DNA from: Dirofilaria immitis | Taxonomy: Eukaryota > Nematoda > Chromadorea > Rhabditida > Onchocercidae | Direction of reading: 5' to 3' | Length of the DNA stretch: 64,000 nucleotides | NCBI GenBank assembly: GCA_024305405.1 | Contig: JAKNDB010000015.1 | Location: 378,001-442,000, forward strand | Made by a program: the position numbers and the translations under genes | Notes under the pieces: generated by a model | The model's input: the letters and a program-made list of their open reading frames with translations, nothing else | Told to the model about the DNA's origin: nothing | Databases searched by the model: none | Shown here: one piece after another, positions 59,333 through 64,000 of the stretch | Position numbering within the stretch: the stretch's first letter is position 1 | Layout: each line of letters opens with the position of its first letter

Positions 59333-60200
59333 TTTTTGATATTGATAATCGATCAAATAATCATAGAAATGATTATATTATTGATTTTCAGGAAGGATAA
59401 ATATGTAATGACAATTTCTTATCAATTAACTGAATTAACATTAATTTAAAAATGTATTAATTAAATTTTTGATCTTGATAATCAATCAAATAATCATAGA
59501 TCAATAATTCAGGTTGGGATAAATATGTAATGACAATTTCTTATCAATTAACTGAATTAATATTAATTTAAAAATGTATTAATTAAATTTTTGATCTTGA
59601 TAATCAATCAAATAATCATAGATCAATAATTCAGGTTGGGATAAATATGTAATGACAATTTCTTATCAATTAACTGAATTAATATTAATTTAAAAATGTA
59701 TTAATTAAATTTTTTGATCTTGATAATCAATCAAATAATCATAGATCAATAATTCAGGTTGGGATAAATATGTAATGACAATTTCTTATCAATTAACTGA
59801 ATTAATATTAATTTAAAAATGTATTAATTAAATTTTTTGATCTTGATAATCAATCAAATAATCATAGATCAATAATTCAGGTTGGGATAAATATGTAATG
59901 ACAATTTCTTATCAATTAACTGAATTAATATTAATTTAAAAATGTATTAATTAAATTTTTGATCTTGATAATCAATCAAATAATCATAGATCAATAATTC
60001 AGGTTGGGATAAATATGTAATGACAATTTCTTATCAATTAACTGAATTAATATTAATTTAAAAATGTATTAATTAAATTTTTTGATCTTGATAATCAATC
60101 AAATAATCATAGATCAATAATTCAGGTTGGGATAAATATGTAATGACAATTTCTTATCAATTAACTGAATTAATATTAATTTAAGAATTTATTAATTAAA
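59333..60200. repeat. Tandem repeat, unit about 122 bp, seven copies
   Basis: The unit includes GATCTTGATAATCAATCAAA, TAATCATAGATCAATAATTC, AGGTTGGGATAAATATGTAA, TGACAATTTCTTATCAATTA and ACTGAATTAATATTAATTTA. Copies start near 59470, 59593, 59716, 59838, 59960 and 60084. They are nearly identical, differing mainly by one T in the TTTTT/TTTTTT tract. A diverged copy lies in front (59333-59469). Confidence 0.95.
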
Positions 60201-60724
60201 TAATAAATTTCAAAATCTAAACATACATATAAGTTGAATTATTAAATTAAATTAATTTTTGATAAAAAATTTTTATTCATTTCAAAAAAAAGTAATTGTC
60301 AAAAATATTTTCACAAATTCTTTAAAATCAATTTTTTTTTTTTGTCTATTTCTTTTCTTTTCTTTTCTTTCCTTCTTCCTAACATATCATCTATGATGAT
60401 ATTTTCAAATATTGCATAGGAGGAAAAAGAGAGGGAAGTTTTGATAAATGAAATTCGAGAAAGAACTTTTTAATTTTTTCTTTTTTCGAGAAAGAACTTT
60501 GTATCTTCTTTTTTTTTTTTTTTACAAAGTTTAAACAAAAATCGTAAAGCTGAAAAACATATAGCATCGTTAGTTAGTTTTTTTTTTTTTTTTTTTAACT
60601 AATGAATGATACGTTTTAACAATCAATTAATTTGAACAATTTACGTTTCTTTTCAAAAATACGTAATTTTTTGTAAGAAATGATTATATTATTGATTTTC
60701 GAGAATTATTTTTAAATTGTTATA

Positions 60725-61345
60725 TAATGCATTATTATGTGATTGATTCTTGATATGGAATCTGAATCTGCATAATGAATGTGATTCTTCTTGATATGCA
60801 ACCTGATATATCTACATAATGTGATTCTTCTTGATATGGAATCTTCATAATGTGATTCTTCTTGATATGCAACCTGATATATCTACATAATGTGATTCTT
60901 CTTGATATGGAATCTTCATAAGGTGATTCTTCTTGATATGCAACCTGATATATCTACATAATGTGATTCTTCTTGATATGGAATCTTCATAAGGTGATTC
61001 TTCTTGATATGCAACCTGATATTATGTGATAGTTGACATGCAGCCTGGTATTATGGGATATCTAGCATGCAGCTTGATATTATTGTGATACTTGATATGC
61101 AGCCTGATGTTATTGTGATATTTGGCATGCAACCTGTATTATGTGATAGTTGATATGCAGTCTGATATTATGTTAACATGTTGCCTGATATTATGTAATA
61201 GTTGACATGCAGTCTGATATTGTGAGATAATTGACATGCTGCCTGGTATTATGGGATACCTGGCATGCAACTTGCTATTATGGGATATCTAGAATGCAAT
61301 CTGATAATGTTGTGATATTTGATATGCAATCTGATATTATCGTGA
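60725..61345. repeat. Nested repeat based on CTTGATATGCANCCTGATAT
   Basis: 60765-61020 holds three to four copies of a roughly 70-bp higher-order unit (TGTGATTCTTCTTGATATGC, AACCTGATATATCTACATAA, then TGTGATTCTTCTTGATATGG, AATCTTCATAA). From 61020 to about 61345 it decays into about ten degenerate copies of a roughly 30-bp unit, such as TTGACATGCAGCCTGATATT. Confidence 0.85.
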
Positions 61346-61764
61346 TAGTTGATATTTTATACATTATATCCACCTAATAAATTTAATATAAATTTTAAAA
61401 GATTTTTCCAGAAAAAAAAGCCTCCTAGTAAATGTTAGTTGCAGATTTATAAATTCTTCAAATATTTATTCCCAACTTACAGATGAAGCAATTCTCGAAC
61501 AGATATAAAGTTCAAATATTGTATATATGTACATATAATCAAATCACGTGAATTTCACGGATATATCCATGAAATGTACATGATCTTGATGATCTCGATG
61601 CTTCGATGCAAAAACTAATTTTTATCATAAATATTTTAACATCACTGGAACAAAAAAAAAAAAGAAGAATTAGAAATATTTGTTTAAATAAATGATTTTA
61701 GTCGAAATAAACAATCATTCATTATTTAAAAGTTAAATCAATCATATAATCGCTTATCATTTCC

Positions 61765-61806
61765 ATACCTATCATTATCATTATCATTATCATTATCATT
61801 ATCATT
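61765..61806. repeat. (CATTAT)n short array
   Basis: About six copies of the hexamer ATCATT. Confidence 0.9.
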
Positions 61807-63819
61807 TGTTTTAATTTTTTCATTCTTTTTCTATTTGGAAAAATTTTTTAAAAAAAAAAAGAAAAATATTTTTAATAAATTTAATCAATAATTTATGTAA
61901 GCACTAAATTGATATATCAATTATCAATTAAGATACTAAAATTATATATTTATATTCATGGAAATGATAGGCGATTATATGATTGGTCTGATCATTAAAT
62001 GGTAACTGTTTACTTCGATTAAATCATTAATTTAAACAAATATTTGTCAAGAGTAATTAATCAGTTTTATCATTCTCGTTCGATCTTCGATTATTTTTAA
62101 ACTATTGTTTTGCTCAAAATAAATATAATGACTGGCTTTCTCTTTTTTTTTTTTTTCAGGATATTTTAAAACTTTAATTAATCGATCAATCATTGACAAG
62201 TATTTTTATCAACAAAGCGACAATTACTTGTTTCTATGTATATGTGATATTATTCAAAATATCAGCCTTATCAATGATATGATTTTTTGCAATACAAATT
62301 TCAGCCTTCTTACAAATTTAATCAAAAGAGCAATTAAAGGTAAATTTATTTTATTATAAAATATATATATTTAATTATCTAATCATATCTACTATCGTAA
62401 CTATTATATTTTAATCAATCAAATAGCAAATGATAAGTGAACAGTTGGAACTGATAAATAGTCAAATTTGTTATATAATAATTAAACATTGATATCGTAA
62501 TTTAAAGTTTTTTTACTGTCTATTCAACATTATCTGATAATTTGAAACAATTGCTATTGATAAGAGAATAAGATGATGAAATAAAAATAGGCATGAAAAA
62601 TTTTTGCATTTTATTGCAATCGATAAACTAAATATGATTAATTCATTGCTTGAATATCATTTTCGCATATTTTTATTTATCATTTTTATCATTTTAATTC
62701 ATACATATCTATCATGTCTTATCTGATTAAAGTATTCACATTGATATGAAATGTTGCCAGATCTTAAACTATTCACATTGTTATAGATATTATTAGATCT
62801 TATCTAATCAAATATCAAGTTTTATCTGATTAAAGGTATTCACAGTTGTTATAAATGTTATCATTGCATTCTTCCTCTCTAAATTCAGTGTAATGATTCA
62901 AGAAATATATATATATATATATAAAATTGGAAATTAAAATGTAATTAGAAATGAAAAATGTATTATAATTTATTGAAGATAAATAAGCATTGAAATATTT
63001 TATAATTAATAATTTTTTTGTAAAATTTCAACAATTTTATTTTCAATATAAATTAATTACAATAAATATAAATTAATTATAGTAATAAAAAGTTTATTTT
63101 GAAATATAAATTAATTAATTATCAATTGATTTACAATATGACTGATAAATTCATTATAATTTATCATCAATAAAAATTAAATTATATATGAAATAAACAT
63201 GATTAGCATGTTATTTAAAAATGAAAGTATAATTTTTTAATTTGCAAAACGAAAAAAAAAAAACCGAACCGAATGGAACCATTTCTCGAGAATGTGATAG
63301 TTTCTAATCAATTTTAATATTGAACAGTTATTTTCAACAAAAATATTAAAAGATATAAATTATGTTGATCGAATAGGAATTAAACTTGAACTGATTTACT
63401 AAATCAGCATTTTTTAAATCAATCATTTTATGATGGATCATTGTTGCTAATGCTAATTATAAAATGTTTTTGTATTTATTAAAAATCAATCTTTGATCAA
63501 AATTGAAATATAAATAATTGCTTAAAATTTTTACAAGATCTAAAATGATTGATAATGAAAAGTGAATTTTTTTTTTTTTTTTTTTAGTCGAGAATTCCCA
63601 TCATATTGTTTCACATTGCTATCTAATCATTTCTAAATTTGATAAGTATTGATAAAAATATTTTTAATTAAATCATTCATTCATTTAATTCTTTTGCTTA
63701 TTTCGTTTTTTTTCTCTCTCTCTGATAAGTTTGCATTAGTTTATTCGTATTATCATGTAGTGTAATTTATTGCTGCAAAATATTCGGATAATTGATTGTA
63801 ATCTAATTTAGCTTGACGT

Positions 63820-63945
63820 AAGTTCAGCATGATATATAATTCAGCATGATATATAATTCAGCATGATATATAATTCAGCATGATATATAATTCAGCATGA
63901 TATGTAATTCAGCATGATATGTAATTCAGCATGATATCATTTAAG
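63820..63945. repeat. Tandem repeat, 17-bp unit, about seven copies
   Basis: The unit is AATTCAGCATGATATAT, perfect in the first copies, with GATATGT variants in the last two. Confidence 0.95.
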
Positions 63946-63959
63946 AATGACAAAATAAA

Positions 63960-63993
<34 letters not shown>
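63960..63993. repeat. (AT)n microsatellite near window end
   Basis: Alternating AT over about 30 bases. Confidence 0.9.
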
Positions 63994-63994
<1 letters not shown>

Positions 63995-64000
63995 TGATAT

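Larger units (their letters stand above)
55821..64000. other. Gene-free, repeat-rich desert
   Basis: 8.2 kb with no exon that I can support. It starts with the cpsf-1 3' region (an AATAAA lies near 55995) and then carries at least seven independent tandem or simple repeat arrays, listed separately. The 102-codon minus and 75-codon plus open frames here are low-complexity. Confidence 0.7.

Noticed and set aside
59333..60200. CRISPR-like array
   Set aside because: The whole 122-bp unit repeats without variable spacers, and the host is a eukaryote.

Overview
The window looks like nuclear DNA of a nematode, most likely a spirurid/filarial type. The base composition is very AT-rich. The genes are intron-rich, with short T-rich acceptors (TTTTCAG or TTTTTAG) and GTAAG/GTTTG donors. 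Several first coding exons lie a few bases downstream of an acceptor, as expected for spliced-leader trans-splicing. The clade is inferred from protein resemblance and composition; the species cannot be named from sequence alone.

Layout: six well-supported genes all read on the + strand, separated by AT-rich spacers. (1) 76-7556 is the 3' part of a TMC (transmembrane channel-like) gene. (2) 9277-12261 is CTU2/NCS2, the tRNA 2-thiolation subunit. (3) 14859-20584 is an FBXW5-like F-box/WD protein. (4) 27975-32432 is 14-3-3 (ftt-2/par-5 type), with two tandem alternative versions of one exon. (5) 35435-42370 is a 17-exon gene for a single-pass membrane protein with a long tyrosine-motif-rich tail. 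I could not assign it to a known nematode family; its layout resembles vertebrate transmembrane adaptor proteins (LAT/PAG/LAX). (6) 44450-55820 is a complete 27-exon cpsf-1 (CPSF160). A small minus-strand gene near 33.6-33.8 kb is possible but weak. The last 8 kb (55.8-64 kb) is a gene-free, repeat-rich desert.

The most interesting points are: the mutually exclusive 14-3-3 exons, which change 22 of 55 residues and swap an Ala-Pro for a Ser-Pro at the position of the mammalian Ser184 phosphosite; the adaptor-like gene with about 13 Y-x-x-(I/L/V) motifs; a tandem array that repeats the cpsf-1 first-exon splice acceptor six times; and single-base frame breaks, mostly in homopolymers, in five otherwise well-conserved genes. 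The frame breaks look like assembly or read errors rather than gene decay. The genes do not form an obvious pathway. They are housekeeping or signalling genes with long spacers, so an operon is unlikely.

Exon coordinates were derived by hand from frame continuity, GT/AG sites and remembered family sequence. No alignment or search was run.
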